NCBI GenBank assembly: GCA_947561395.2
Contig: OX387186.1
Coordinates: forward strand, 41,869,220-41,933,219
Origin: Buxus sempervirens
Taxonomy: Eukaryota > Streptophyta > Magnoliopsida > Buxales > Buxaceae
Reading direction: 5' to 3'
DNA length: 64,000 nt
The notes beneath the pieces are model-generated. The model was not told the origin of the DNA and ran no database searches. It saw only the letters and a list, made by a program, of their open reading frames with translations. Shown here piece after piece: positions 34,770 through 45,124 of this stretch. A program made the translations under genes and the position numbers. Every line of letters starts with the position of its first letter. Position 1 is the first letter of the stretch.

Positions 34770-34784
34770 GGGGGGGGGGGGGGG
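34770..34784 (+). repeat. Poly-G tract in family-1 LTR
   Basis: 15 G. The same site has 11 G at 40844-40854 and 14 C at 57666-57679 (minus-strand copy), so it is an ancestral feature of the LTR that varies in length. Confidence 0.8.
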
Positions 34785-34790
34785 TGTTTG

Positions 34791-34872
34791 CTTATTTACA
34801 TGTAATATCTTAAGTAAATGGAGATTAAAAAATACGAGGACATTTACTTAAACGATATTACATGTCAATAAG
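34791..34872 (+). repeat. Long inverted repeat in family-1 LTR
   Basis: Arms of about 30 nt (left starts CTTATTTACATGTAATATC; right ends GATATTACATGTCAATAAG) around a 20-nt spacer. Also present at 40861-40942 and 57578-57659; absent from the shorter LTRs at 45125 and 59043. Confidence 0.8.
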
Positions 34873-34911
34873 TATTGCCTGTGTTAAAATTGGGATAAAA
34901 GCTTCTTTTTT

Positions 34912-35061
34912 TTTGTATCCGACAGATAATGCTGGATACAAAGGATCTTCTTTGTATCCGACAGATAATACCGGATACAAGTAGCCCTTAATGTATCCGG
35001 CATCATATGCCGGATACATTAAGGCACTTATGTATCCGGCCTGACATGCCGGATACATAAG
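34912..35061 (+). repeat. Multi-hairpin block upstream of TATA (LTR-A)
   Basis: Four hairpins in a row. 34912-34942: 9-bp stem TTTGTATCC. 34952-34980: 9-bp stem TTGTATCCG. 34986-35024: 18-bp perfect stem CCTTAATGTATCCGGCAT with a 3-nt loop. 35027-35061: 14-bp stem CTTATGTATCCGGC. They share GTATCCG/CGGATAC, but outer and inner arms differ between hairpins while staying paired. Confidence 0.85.
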
Positions 35062-35223
35062 TTTTGCTTAAAATTAGGGTTTTCCGAGAGATTTCATCTT
35101 TTACCATCATGTCCTTCATTAAATGAGGGGAAATCTCGGAAATAGCCTTAGGGTTAAGGTTGGTGGGCTATAGACATTATGTTGTGTCTACCATTCTCAC
35201 CAACCCTAACCCTAACCTTTGCC

Positions 35224-35230
35224 TATAAAT
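35224..35230 (+). promoter_or_regulatory. TATA box of LTR-A
   Basis: TATAAAT in the conserved context GCCTATAAATAGGAGGC, 163 bp after the hairpin block. The same motif occurs in all family-1 LTRs here. Confidence 0.75.
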
Positions 35231-35340
35231 AGGAGGCTCCTCCTTAAGCAAATGGCCATTAACTCTCTTGCCAATAATTCTTGCCAAGAATAGCTCCGAG
35301 TGAAGAGGGAAACCGCTGCGGAATTGCTTCCAGAACTCAG

Positions 35341-35414
35341 GTAAGCCTCAAACTTATCTTTTATTTTCTATTTTAAATTTCTAGATCTAGATCTCTTCTT
35401 TTACTTTTCTGTAG
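35341..35414 (+). other. Putative short intron in the LTR-A transcript leader
   Basis: CAG|GTAAGCC donor, pyrimidine-rich interior and TTTTCTGTAG acceptor, 74 bp. Matching positions in the other family-1 LTRs keep both borders. Confidence 0.5.
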
Positions 35415-37139
35415 AATAAGGCCTTGTCGTGTGTATGAAAACCCTTCCCCGGCTCAAAGTATCTCAAGACTCCCCTTAGTCGTAAAACGTGAAGGCGGGA
35501 TCTAGGAGAAACGAGACTGGGGATTGACCCTAGTACTAGAACCTATTTAGAATAAAGCTTTTTGAATCTTTGAAGCCCGTTTCATATTCAAAGTACCCCA
35601 AGATTATCTTGAAGAATCGTGTTTAACGGGGAGAGGGAACTAAGGGAAACGATAATGGAACGGAACCCTAGGTTGCTTTTAGAACCCTATTTTAAATGAA
35701 TGAGAATGCATGCTATGTTGTTATATTGTTCTTGAATGATTTTCACTTACACATACATTGCATCCGTTTTGGCGGGATAGGCTCATATTTTGGGTTTATT
35801 ACATTTATTGTGATAAATCTGAAATAAATGGCCTCAATCAATTCTGGAATGTTTTTAAAAGGTTTTTAAAAGATTTGGATTCATCTTGCACGAATCACAC
35901 ACACCTTATCACAGTTTTGAGTTGGTTTTGTTAAAAAAAGGCTTAACTTGACAGCAACTGTACCCCTACTTTGGACACTCATAACTTCATCGTCCGGATG
36001 AATTTTGGAGTGATTACAAAACCATGGGAAAGGTGAGACTGTCTAGTTTATGCCTACCAAATTTCATTAATTTCTATCAAACAGATTTTTGACACCTCTC
36101 TGTCGAAGTTGATTGGTCAGTTCAGGTTTAAATACGGAACTTGTCACTTCGACTGAGCGCCGTGTGTTCGTTTTAAATTTGATTTGAGTGATTTTTGTTT
36201 TTGGGCACTCCTCTATAAGTCTATTTTCAAATCTAATTGGTTTCATAATTTTTTGACTCCATTTGTGTCGTGAGCAACAGATTTACTCAGAACTGCTCAT
36301 CAGTACTTTTCTGGGTAAATCTGTGATCGTCGAGGCCTGTTCGGGAGACCACCCAAGGCACATCCGAATGAATTTTTGTATGAGGCTAGTTCCATCTGAA
36401 AGTTGGCCATACAGACTTCAATCACACCAAATTTCATGGATTTTTATGGAGTGGAGTTTTCTAGGTGATTTTCCAAACTTGCATGCTTGTCACTTTTGAT
36501 TTTCCCCAGCAGCAACTTTAAAGGAGCATAACTCCTAGGTTTTCAACCGGATTTACTTGAAATTTTACATGAGTCTCCTATTTACCATAATATTTCAAAT
36601 GGATTTGGTTTGATTCAATTTAAAATTGGATTTGAATGATTTCAAGACTAATGGCATTACTTTTACCGAATTCTCCGGATTGAACTCAACTTGGTTTTGT
36701 GCAACTTTTGCTTTGATTTCCATTTATTGTTGATATTCCAGAAATGATATTGACATAAAAGAGGATCTGAAATCCATTTGGATCTTCATGTGAAGATATC
36801 ATACATTGGTCCTTTTTCAAGGTTTTTAATGATTTTTAGCAAGCTTTCTTACTTTTTGCATGAACAAACACTTGGCAACCACCTTGTGTGGGTGAATGGG
36901 GGTGCCTAACACCTTCCCCCATTCATAATCTAATCCCCTTACCCATTTCTGGATTTGATTTTCAAGTAGGGTTATTTTTACTCTAGAATTTGCCTTTTAG
37001 CTATTTTTGCTTATTTTTGAACTTTTTGGTGTCCATTCACACCCCAAAATTCTGAATGGTGGCGACTCTCCCAATTTTGCGTTGAGCCCGTGTGCTGACG
37101 GAGGGGAAATCATCCCGGTGATTTTTCCCGTGTCTCACA

Positions 37140-37144
37140 ATACT
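37140..37144 (+). repeat. Target duplication ATACT, right of LTR-A
   Basis: Identical to 34330-34334. Confidence 0.8.
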
Positions 37145-37344
37145 ACTGCATGACTATAGTATGAGCACATCCCAACTAGGTTGGCACCCACTTATTTATC
37201 TTTCATTTTCAGTTTCAAAAAAAGAAGAGAAGGAAAGTTTTTAAATTGAAACTTTTACATTGTTTACAAAAATAAAATAAAACTTTAAATGATCTTCAAT
37301 ATTCAAATCATAAAAGTCTCCAACAAGTTGATCATCAGTAAACT

Positions 37345-38034
37345 CTTAATCTCTCATTTCCACCTTTAGCCATTCCATTAGGCAAAAACATACTTGCACA
37401 ATCTCCAGTGCTAATCTGCCCTTGTACTCGTCCACCGTCCATTCACCTGTATTAAAAGCTGATTCCGATGCAACTGTAGACACCAGAATCGTTAGCAGAT
37501 CATGTGCCGTGGTGGAAAGCACAGGATAATGAGACTGATTTTGCTTCCACCATGACAAGTATTAAAAGAATTATACTCTTTTTTAGTATTGAATCTTAGT
37601 TGGGGGCCTTCTAAATATATCCTTAACTCAGACGATCCATCACTACCAGATGCTGGTTGTTTGCCCCCTTCTACAACTTAAAAAATTCCAAGGGGATCTA
37701 TCTGGTATTGTTTGGTTGGGTCTGAGTCAGACCCTGTCTGATAGTATCATATTAAAAAAAAATGTTTTTCTAAAAGGTTTTTTATTTTACTTGTATCTAT
37801 TTGATAAGAAGATTTCATTTATTTATTTATTATTTCTATTAAATCTTCTACTCCTATCAATTTAATCCTAGGGTCCAATGCAATAGCTCATAATATAAAG
37901 GGGACATTTCTTCCCAATATTTTAAAATTTTAGATTCCCTTGTTGGGCAAATAGCATTAGCAACGGGCATGTCTTTATATTTTTCAAAGCAACAACTTAT
38001 TTGAAATAGTATATTTAAAATATTTGGGGATGGG
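37345..38034 (-). pseudogene. hAT-2 transposase C-terminus (dimerisation domain)
   Basis: Minus strand from 37558: SWWKQNQSHYPVLSTTAHDL then LLTILVSTVASESAFNTGEW, and EIVQVCFCLMEWLK before the stop. This is the hAT C-terminal dimerisation domain of the RICESLEEPER type (WW..N...P.L...A.D.L..PVSTVASES.FS). Sequence upstream to 38034 is a decayed continuation and the frame is broken. Confidence 0.75.
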
Positions 38035-38038
38035 TAAT
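38034..38038 (+). repeat. Target duplication GTAAT, left of unclassified solo LTR
   Basis: Identical to 39142-39146. Confidence 0.75.
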
Positions 38039-39141
38039 TGAAAAACACAGTTTAGACTCTATAACACCTAGAGGGGGCTGAATAGGTGAAAACGATTGCG
38101 GAATAAAATTTCTACTAATTAAAAACAAGTTCTTAAGTAATAGGCATGCACAAGTCTTGAGCAATTAACAATCAATCACACAAAATTGAAAATAAGGTAA
38201 GAGACAACACAAGCAGTTTTGGTGATGAAGGGAAAACTCTAAGAGAACTCTCAAAGAGAAAAACCCTCTAGGCGATAAGGTGCCACCTCTGAAAAATCAC
38301 TATAAGAAGAAGACTTACAATACAATGGTTCAGACGACCCAACAAGACTCTGACACACAATGCAAGTATCTGAAGAATTCTTCAGATTTGCAACCTTGCA
38401 ACGATCCAGAACTCTAAATATCTTCTTAGTGAAGCGCCAAACGAACTTGCTTAGCAACCGCAGGAACTCCCAGAGCAAACTCTCCAACTCGGAACTCCAA
38501 GGTAGAAAAGAAAGATGAAGAAAAGCTTTGATGGCTCAAAGAAGGAGAAGGAAGAGAAGGAAGATCTCTTGCTCTCACACACGATTTTAGGGTTCTCTAA
38601 AACGTCTTGGGTAACCCAAACAATCGTCTAAACACTCCTTATATAGATTAGGAGAAGGTGGAAACGGAAAAGGAAATAAATCAGAAAAGATCGGAATTCT
38701 AAAACTGGATTTTCTTAATGAACGTTCGAACGCTTAGCGAATGCGGCTCGAACGTTCAATACAAAAACTCACTTTTCCTCTTCTCGTTCGAACGGCCAGA
38801 GAACATTAGGCGAACGTTACTCTCGGGTTTTTTTGTGGAGCATGAACGTTCGAACGATCAGCGAACGTTGGTCAAACGCTAGTCTCGGGTTTCTTTGTGG
38901 AACATGAACGGTCGAACGGCCAGCGAACGTGAGGCAAATGCTGCTCTCGAGTTTCTCTGCAGAACACCAACGGTCGAACGGCCAGCGAACGTTCATCGAA
39001 CGTTGGTCGTAATTTCATCAAATTGACTCCGACTTTAACCCCGTTTGAACCGCAACACTTATAACCTAACCCAAATACTTTGACCACTTTAAATAAAACC
39101 TTTTTGACACGGAATAAAACCAATACAAAATATTCCTAACA
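38039..39141 (-). mobile_element. Solo LTR (unclassified, 1.1 kb) inside hAT-2 transposase
   Basis: On the minus strand it starts TGTTAGGAATATTTTG and ends AACTGTGTTTTTCA, a TG...CA structure with a perfect 5-bp duplication. Contains CACCTAGAGGGGGCTGAATAGG-like text near the + strand left end, as seen in many plant LTRs. The segment 38715-39010 is a run of CGTTCGAACG-type palindromes. I suspect a Ty1/copia element but no coding region is left to prove it. Confidence 0.75.
38715..39010 (-). repeat. Tandem palindromic AACGTTCGAACG units in the solo LTR
   Basis: Units of roughly 65-80 bp, each with (A)ACG(T/G)TCGAACG followed by GCGAACGT, separated by CTCTCGGGTTT...TGTGGA(A/G)CAT spacers. Includes repeated GAACGTTC, which fits GAAnnTTC. 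Confidence 0.7.
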
Positions 39142-39146
39142 GTAAT
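39142..39146 (+). repeat. Target duplication GTAAT, right of unclassified solo LTR
   Basis: Identical to 38034-38038. Confidence 0.75.
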
Positions 39147-40260
39147 AAACCCTTGATAGGAATGTTATTGCATCAAAGAAAACTTTAAAAAATCTTGTAA
39201 AATTTCTGCTATTTGCCAGTCAATTGCTTCTAGTTGGCTTCCAGGCACTTTTGTTTTATATAAAAAATTGTAAGCACATCTTTAAGTTCTAGTGCAACAT
39301 CTAACATTAAAAATGTTGAATTCCATCTATGGTCAACATCTACGGTGATTTTTTTATATTGTTTTCCAATAGTTGCACAATAATTTTAAATTCTCTAATA
39401 GTTGTGCTAGATTGTCTTAAAAATTTTACTGCTTCTTTAATATTTACTATACTTTGTTTCACAATTTTTAATCCATCCTGTACAACTAAATTTAGGATGT
39501 GACAAGCACATCGAAATAAACATCCGTCTAAACTTAACTTTAATTGTTGCTTTAGTATGTCTATTGCAACATTATTAGCACTTCCATTATCAAGTGCTAT
39601 AGCCATTATTTTATTTTATAATTTATCCTCTCTTATATTATGTGCTATAGAAGTTCCTATAGCTGCTCCAGAATGTCTATGATCTAGTGACATTAAAGTT
39701 ATTATTCTTTTTCCATCCTCAAATTCTCATCTATATAATGTGCAGTTATATCTAAATAACTTGTCCAAATATCTGAGGTTAAAGCCACCTTAAAACTACA
39801 ATTTGAAAAAGTTTCTATCAATCCTTTTTTCACTTTTTAAATAATTTAAAGGCATCATTTCTTAGAAGGTGGCGTGAAAATGGTTTAAATTTTGGTGATA
39901 GATATTTGGTTACCAGATGGACGAATATTTTACTCTCCATTAGTCTAAAGGGTAATTCATTTTATATTACCCACTCGACATTTTATTCCCTACTCTCTTT
40001 ATTGTTAAACATATAGCTGGACAAATTGGAGCTACTAGTAGAGATTTGGGCTTCCCTACGGGTCTAATTGGCCATGTTTTGGAAGGAATTTCTGCAAATG
40101 CTGCTGCAAGTGGCCTATACCACCTGAACTTTTGCAGCTAAAAGTTTTTTGTAGTGGTTACAAATTGCCCTCTCTTACCCTCTCTATAGTTTGAATTACT
40201 AAATTTTGCCAGACACCAGAGGTTCTAGTCCTATTTTCGCTCCTAGGTATTCTGGAAGAT
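39147..40260 (-). pseudogene. hAT-2 transposase N-terminal and central region, decayed
   Basis: Reading down the minus strand: a BED-finger remnant (GGIGHLQQHLQKFLPKHG near 40120-40050), a segment with ALTSDIWTSYLDITAHYIDE (about 39810-39735), then MAIALDNGSANNVAIDILKQ and CRFACHILNLVVQDGLKIV-like text (39606-39340; the actual residues are CLFRCACHILNLVVQDGLKI). These are the order and motifs of RICESLEEPER-type hAT transposases. Several stops and frame changes show it is dead. Confidence 0.75.
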
Positions 40261-40405
40261 GATCCCATTTCTGTGGGATCTTGAAGGGGAGGGCCCTTAG
40301 GGATAGGGTCATTATCTTAGGGTTGGGTCTCATCAAAATAATTAGAAAAAGGCTGGGTCAGGAAGAGGTCTAAGAAAGTCCCTTTTCTCAGTGTTAAAGT
40401 AAAGA

Positions 40406-40410
40406 GGGTG
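40406..40410 (+). repeat. Target duplication GGGTG, left of element B
   Basis: Identical to 52558-52562. Confidence 0.75.
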
Positions 40411-40860
40411 TGTAGACACCCCAAATTGCACAATTTTTGATAAATCTTGAAGAAGAGAAATATCTTATTGAAATTTTCAATTCTTAGAATTGGCTTTGAG
40501 ATCCTTAACCCATTTGAATCCAAAACCACAAAGGAAAAGGCCCAAATTCAGTCTTTTATGCAAAGTCAAACTTTTCTGGTTGAATTTTGTTGACTTTTGA
40601 CCCAAAAAATGAAGTTTTTTTAAGACAATATTTCAAGATAATTTTTCCCGGTAATCAGGTTTTTAGCAATGTTATTGCATAAATGAATTTTTTGAGCCTT
40701 TAAATCTTGACAAATACCTTAGTATTAACATGTTGAATTTTTTTTACCGGACCTGAAAAACCGGAATTTAGCTTTGAACTGGAAAGTTTGCTTTTTATTC
40801 ACTTGGAATTTGGGTCTAGAACTATTTTTAATGGATTCAAATTGGGGGGGGGGGTGTTTG

Positions 40861-40942
40861 CTTATTTACATGTAATTTCTTAAGTAAATGGAGATTAAAA
40901 AATACGAGGACATTTACTTAAATGATATTACATGTAAATAAG
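40861..40942 (+). repeat. Long inverted repeat in element B LTR
   Basis: Same arms as 34791-34872, about 30 nt each, next to an 11-G run at 40844-40854. Confidence 0.8.
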
Positions 40943-41078
40943 TATTGCCTCTGCAGGTAAGGGTCAAGGCTATGCAGAAGCTGTGTAAATAGTGTTTTTT
41001 GCCCTGAACTGAAAACTCATTTCGGTCATGAAGTTTTTATGTATATCCATAATAATATGTCGGATACATATATATATT

Positions 41079-41149
41079 CTTTGTATCTGAAATATTATTT
41101 CGGATACAAAGATTTTTGCTTGTATCCGACCTAAGTTGTCGGATACAAG
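41079..41149 (+). repeat. Multi-hairpin block upstream of TATA (element B LTR)
   Basis: 41079-41111: 15-bp stem CTTTGTATCTGAAAT (one T-G pair), 3-nt loop. 41119-41149: 12-bp stem CTTGTATCCGAC, loop CTAAGTT. A weaker one precedes at about 41041-41070. Stems differ from LTR-A. Confidence 0.85.
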
Positions 41150-41346
41150 TGTTTTATTCCAAGTTGAAAAACCCTGCGAGCTTTCACTTATTTACGTCCA
41201 TACCTCTCCATCTAGGATGTCTGAATTCCCCAAATTGGCCTCCGAAATTGGTCAAATTCCTCCGATTCATGCCTTAGACTTGAGTTGCAAGATTCTAGAC
41301 ACACTTTTGTGTCTACTCTCGGGTCTTTTCTACCCTTGGTCTTGCC

Positions 41347-41353
41347 TATAAAT
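41347..41353 (+). promoter_or_regulatory. TATA box of element B 5' LTR
   Basis: TATAAAT in GCCTATAAATAGAGGGC, 198 bp after the last hairpin. Confidence 0.75.
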
Positions 41354-41461
41354 AGAGGGCGCTTCCTCTAGCAAAGGGTTGAGAATTTGAAGTTTGAAGA
41401 GCTCTTGAAAAAGAAGGGAATCTCTGCCCAATTCTCCCCTTAACTCTCTCAAGCAACCAAG

Positions 41462-41531
41462 GTGAGCTTCTAACCTCTCTCTTTTCTTTTATTTCAATTC
41501 AAGCACTCTCTACTCTTCTTCCTTTCTGTAG
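41462..41531 (+). other. Putative short intron in element B leader
   Basis: AAG|GTGAGC donor, pyrimidine-rich body, TTTCTGTAG acceptor, 70 bp. Same place as in LTR-A. Confidence 0.5.
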
Positions 41532-43363
41532 ATAAAGCCTCCTGTTGTGTTTAAAGCCCCAAACCATGCTTAAAGTACCTTAAGTACCCTCTCTAGCCGT
41601 AAAACATAAAGAGAAAGCTAGGGGAAACAAGTGTTGGAATGGATCCTCTAGATTTAGAACCAATTTTCATGATATTCTTGCATGATTCATATTGATTTGT
41701 GTGTGGTTGCTGTTTGTGCTTGTTTTGATTTCAAATCTGGAAGAATTACAAAGATCTATGCTCTTTATAGCATTAGATCTCATTTCTCTCCTTAAAATCT
41801 GATTTCCTACACAATTCCAAGCACACATCACTTGAGTTTTGTCAAAATAGGCATAGATCTTAGATCTACTATGCTCAATATAGTAGATCTGAGATCAGAG
41901 GCCTTAGAGCAACTTATTAGGACTTCATGAATTGATTTTAAGTATTTTAATCTTCTAGAGAAGACCTCATGGTCTAATCTCTCTTATGTGAGATAATTCT
42001 CACCAATTTGGGTAGATTTGGCTTTTCCTCTCCAATTAATGAGATTTCAGCCAAACGCATGCCTTAAATGTTCTGAGTGTTTTTCAACTCATTTCAAATG
42101 ATTTCAAATCAAACCATGTTTATCAAACACACACACACATTGTTTTGGCTTAGTTTTACTTAAATTTTACAAATCTGGATAGAACTTGTACCCTGTCTTG
42201 AATCATTCATAACTTCGTCATATGGATGAATTTTTGAATGATTCCAAAGACATGTGATAGGTGAGGATGTCTAGTTTATTCCTGTAAAATTTCAGCAATT
42301 TATATGGAGCCCTTTTTTCAAACCATTTGATTAAAGTTGATAAATCAGATCAGATCAGATTGTTGAACTTGTCACTTTGATTGAGCACCAAAGACTTATT
42401 TTAACTCCGATTTGAGTGATTTCAATTTTGAGTCTTTCTTTATGAGTATAATTTCAAATCCAATTGGTTTTAAGAGTTTTCATTTTAATTTGTGCTTTGT
42501 GTGCTTGATTGACCCTGTACTACTCAGTAGCAGATTACAGAGTCAATCTGTGATCCTCTAAGCATGTTTGAGAGAGCACACAAGCCACAAGTGGATGAAG
42601 TTTTGATTGAGGCCTATTCCATTCTAAAGTCGACATCTCATATTTCATTCACACCAATTTTTAAGGATTTATATGGAGCCAATCTCCATGAATAGGCTTT
42701 CAAAGTTGGCTACTCATCACTTTACTATTTTACAACAGCAGATTCAAACAATCATATCTTCTTTGATTTTTATCTAATTCAATTGAAATTTTCACTGAAA
42801 TTTTTACTTCATATAAGCTTTCAAATGACTTTGGTTTCATTTAATTTGAATTTGAATTGAATGATTTACGGTTGGTTGAGTTTTCCATGCTTACATGGAT
42901 TAATCTTGAATTGATTTTTACAGATTTGATTTAAATTGCTTTTCTTCAAGTTTTACTTTGATTTGTACTTGATCATGAAGTCCTAGAGGTGATATATCCA
43001 TAGAGAGAGTCCAGAATCTATTGGACTACTCATATGAAGGAATCACATACACATTTGTTTACTTTACATGTTACTTTTGAGTATTTTTGTTTGCAAACAA
43101 TTTTCAAGCAGGAATAGCATATGACAACCATCTTGTATGGATGATTAGAGGTGCTTAAAACCTTCCTCTACTCATAAACTAACCCCCTTACCTGATCTCT
43201 GGATTAAACCATGAATTAGAGCTACTTTTAGCTCTATTTTTACTTTTTATGCACATTTTGGTGTCCATTCACACCTTAACTTGAATGGTGGCGATTCTAA
43301 TATTTTATGAACCCTATGTGATGATTAGGAGATCACGTAGGTGATTTTTCCATATCTCACAAC

Positions 43364-43382
43364 TGGCGACTCCGCTAGGGAC
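43364..43382 (+). other. Primer-binding site (tRNA-Arg-like) of element B
   Basis: TGGCGACTCCGCTAGGGAC two bases after the LTR end. It is complementary to the 3' end of a plant tRNA-Arg (stem GCGGAGTCG plus CCA), the primer reported for Ogre elements. The one mismatch is A for G in CTAGGG. Confidence 0.75.
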
Positions 43383-43449
43383 TTGTGGGTTTACGCCATA
43401 GTTGTTTGTTTATTCATGCTTTACCATGATTTTGCTTGCTTGTTTTTTC

Positions 43450-43700
43450 GTTGATCATAATAACATGTTTAGCATGCTTGGTTCTGATTTTTTGAGGTTA
43501 TTTATTAATCATGAGCATGCTTTGCATGGGATTTATATGCCTTGGTATGCTTGTGGGTTTGAACCATGTTTCAAATGTTTTATCATGCTCTCCATGCTTA
43601 CTTGCTTTTTGTTTGATCATGATAACATGATTGGTATATTTGACAATGACTTTTTGAGATTATTTGATAATTATGAGCATGCTTATGTGCTAGATTATTT
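43450..43700 (+). repeat. Diverged tandem repeat in element B leader
   Basis: Two units about 165 bp apart share GATCAT(A/G)ATAACATG, TTTTTTGAG(G/A)TTATTT and AATTATGAGCATGCTT-like text (43456-43525 and 43615-43685). Open frames here (43402-43719) follow the repeat and are not judged coding. Confidence 0.55.
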
Positions 43701-44636
43701 TCCATGCTACTTGTATTAGCTTCTTTATATGTGATCTCCATATCATGCCTTTGAATGGGAATATGAATGTGCTTGGCTATGAAAAAGAGTGGCATGGGTT
43801 GGGTCGTTGTGTGAATGATCCTAATGTTACAAATGCACTTGTGCACCTTTTTAAACCCTTTTGCACAGCCACCTATTACTTATAGGAAGTTGAACGGGAA
43901 TGTATGTAACTTAACGCACCGAGGTCGTTACTTCGGAAAGCGAAAGTGAAAGCATTCACCCTAGATCTTAGGCTAATGATGTGCTTATATTGTGGATCTA
44001 TTGATTCTGATCATGCACTAGGCTTGAGTTTCCAAAACCCAAAACCTCAATGCTTGAAGGCGGTGTTATACACATTTTGGCCAAAATGAGCCCAAACTAC
44101 GTATGGGGAAGGGATTTGCAATTGAATGAGGCCGTTTACATGGTGTGGAAGTATGATATGAATATCATGTATGGTAGAAATAATGCAAGGTAATCTCATT
44201 TTTAATCCATGTTCCATAATTTTGGTGTACTTTCCAAGTTATGCTCAAGGTGTCAATGTTGCTTGGGAATTCCATGTTCCCTATGTTTATCTCATTTTAA
44301 GCTTGGTGTGATCCTTAGGGAGGGTCTCAAGACTCTTTTAGATGCATACCCTACCTATGAACCAAAAGAGGCAACCCAAGAGTACAAGTCCCATGCATTT
44401 GGTGTCTAATTTGGAGGGATTTAACGCCCACTTTTTGCATGAAAGGGTACTAACTCTCATTTTGTAGGTATTCAAGATTTGGAGTATAGGGGAAAGTAAG
44501 GGAGATCAAGAGCTTTATTTTTTTAGAGTAGGAATTGTTAATTTTGAATGCCCATTTTGAAGGCATTTGATGTAATATTAATGGTCCTTGAAGGCCAAGT
44601 TGTATTTTGTTTGTCCCGTTCTCTTCTATTCTCAAG

Positions 44637-44641
44637 CCCTC
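44637..44641 (+). repeat. Imperfect target duplication CCCTC/CCCTT, left of LTR-E
   Basis: CCCTC here against CCCTT at 50066-50070 (4 of 5). Confidence 0.5.
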
Positions 44642-44696
44642 TGTGCGCACGTCGTGAGAACGCGAGGGAGCACATGCGATGAAAATGTGAGGGAAA

Positions 44697-44709
44697 GGGG
44701 GGGGGGGGG
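44697..44709 (+). repeat. Poly-G tract in LTR-E
   Basis: 13 G just left of GAGTCGCCA. Not present in the other family-2 copies at this spot. Confidence 0.8.
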
Positions 44710-45119
44710 TTAGGAGTCGCCACTGCCTGATGGGGTGCAGGCAGACACTTGGGTGCCCTAAGGATGTCTACTTTGTTCTGTGGCTTGAGATTCCGGCTAA
44801 GGTCTCGATTACGGTCCGGGGAAGTCCGTAGACACCCCGGTCTGCCTCGTCGGTTGACAGGTCCCATGGGTTTCCCTGGTTCGAGTCAATTTTGGTTCAA
44901 CTCACCCTTATGTCCTAAACCAACATGCTCACTTATTAAGTCTAAATGAGACCTTCAAAGGTGTGGGTCCCTTTTATTTTAATTGATTTTATCTTTTTAT
45001 CCAGGTGATGTTAGTCTGATGTGGGCCCTGTTGGAAGGCCCATTGGATACCAAAGAGGGCTTAGGTCAAGCCCAATTCCCATTTGGGATTACGTCGGATA
45101 ACCCAGCTTATTGGATTTG

Positions 45120-45124
45120 GTTAT
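45120..45124 (+). repeat. Target duplication GTTAT, left of LTR-C
   Basis: Identical to 47573-47577. Confidence 0.8.

Larger units (their letters stand above)
34335..37139 (+). mobile_element. Family-1 solo LTR (LTR-A), Ogre/Tat-like, 2.8 kb
   Basis: Begins TGTAGACACCCCAAAATTGC and ends CCCGTGTCTCACA, flanked by a perfect 5-bp duplication. No internal domain, so it arose by recombination between two LTRs. Internal order: poly-G and long inverted repeat, multi-hairpin block, TATA box (35224), a short intron-like segment, CGTAAAACGTGAA motif (35481), and near the 3' end a TGGCGACTC word (37060). Assignment to the Ogre/Tat lineage of Ty3/gypsy rests on LTR size and the PBS seen after the related LTR at 40411. 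Confidence 0.88.
40411..43361 (+). repeat. Element B 5' LTR (family 1)
   Basis: Starts TGTAGACACCCCAAATTGC, ends ATATCTCACA; 2951 bp, colinear with LTR-A from end to end. Confidence 0.85.

Noticed and set aside
34858-35058. Minus-strand frame with repeated Tyr-Pro-Ala/Gly-Tyr peptide units
   Set aside because: It is the GTATCCG hairpin block of LTR-A read as codons. Other copies have stops or a different motif there.
44714-44722. GAGTCGCCA read as a minus-strand PBS marking the end of the LTR
   Set aside because: The true TG...CA end with a near target duplication lies 72 bp further left at 44642, and the same holds at 53109 and 62758, so the word is inside the LTR.
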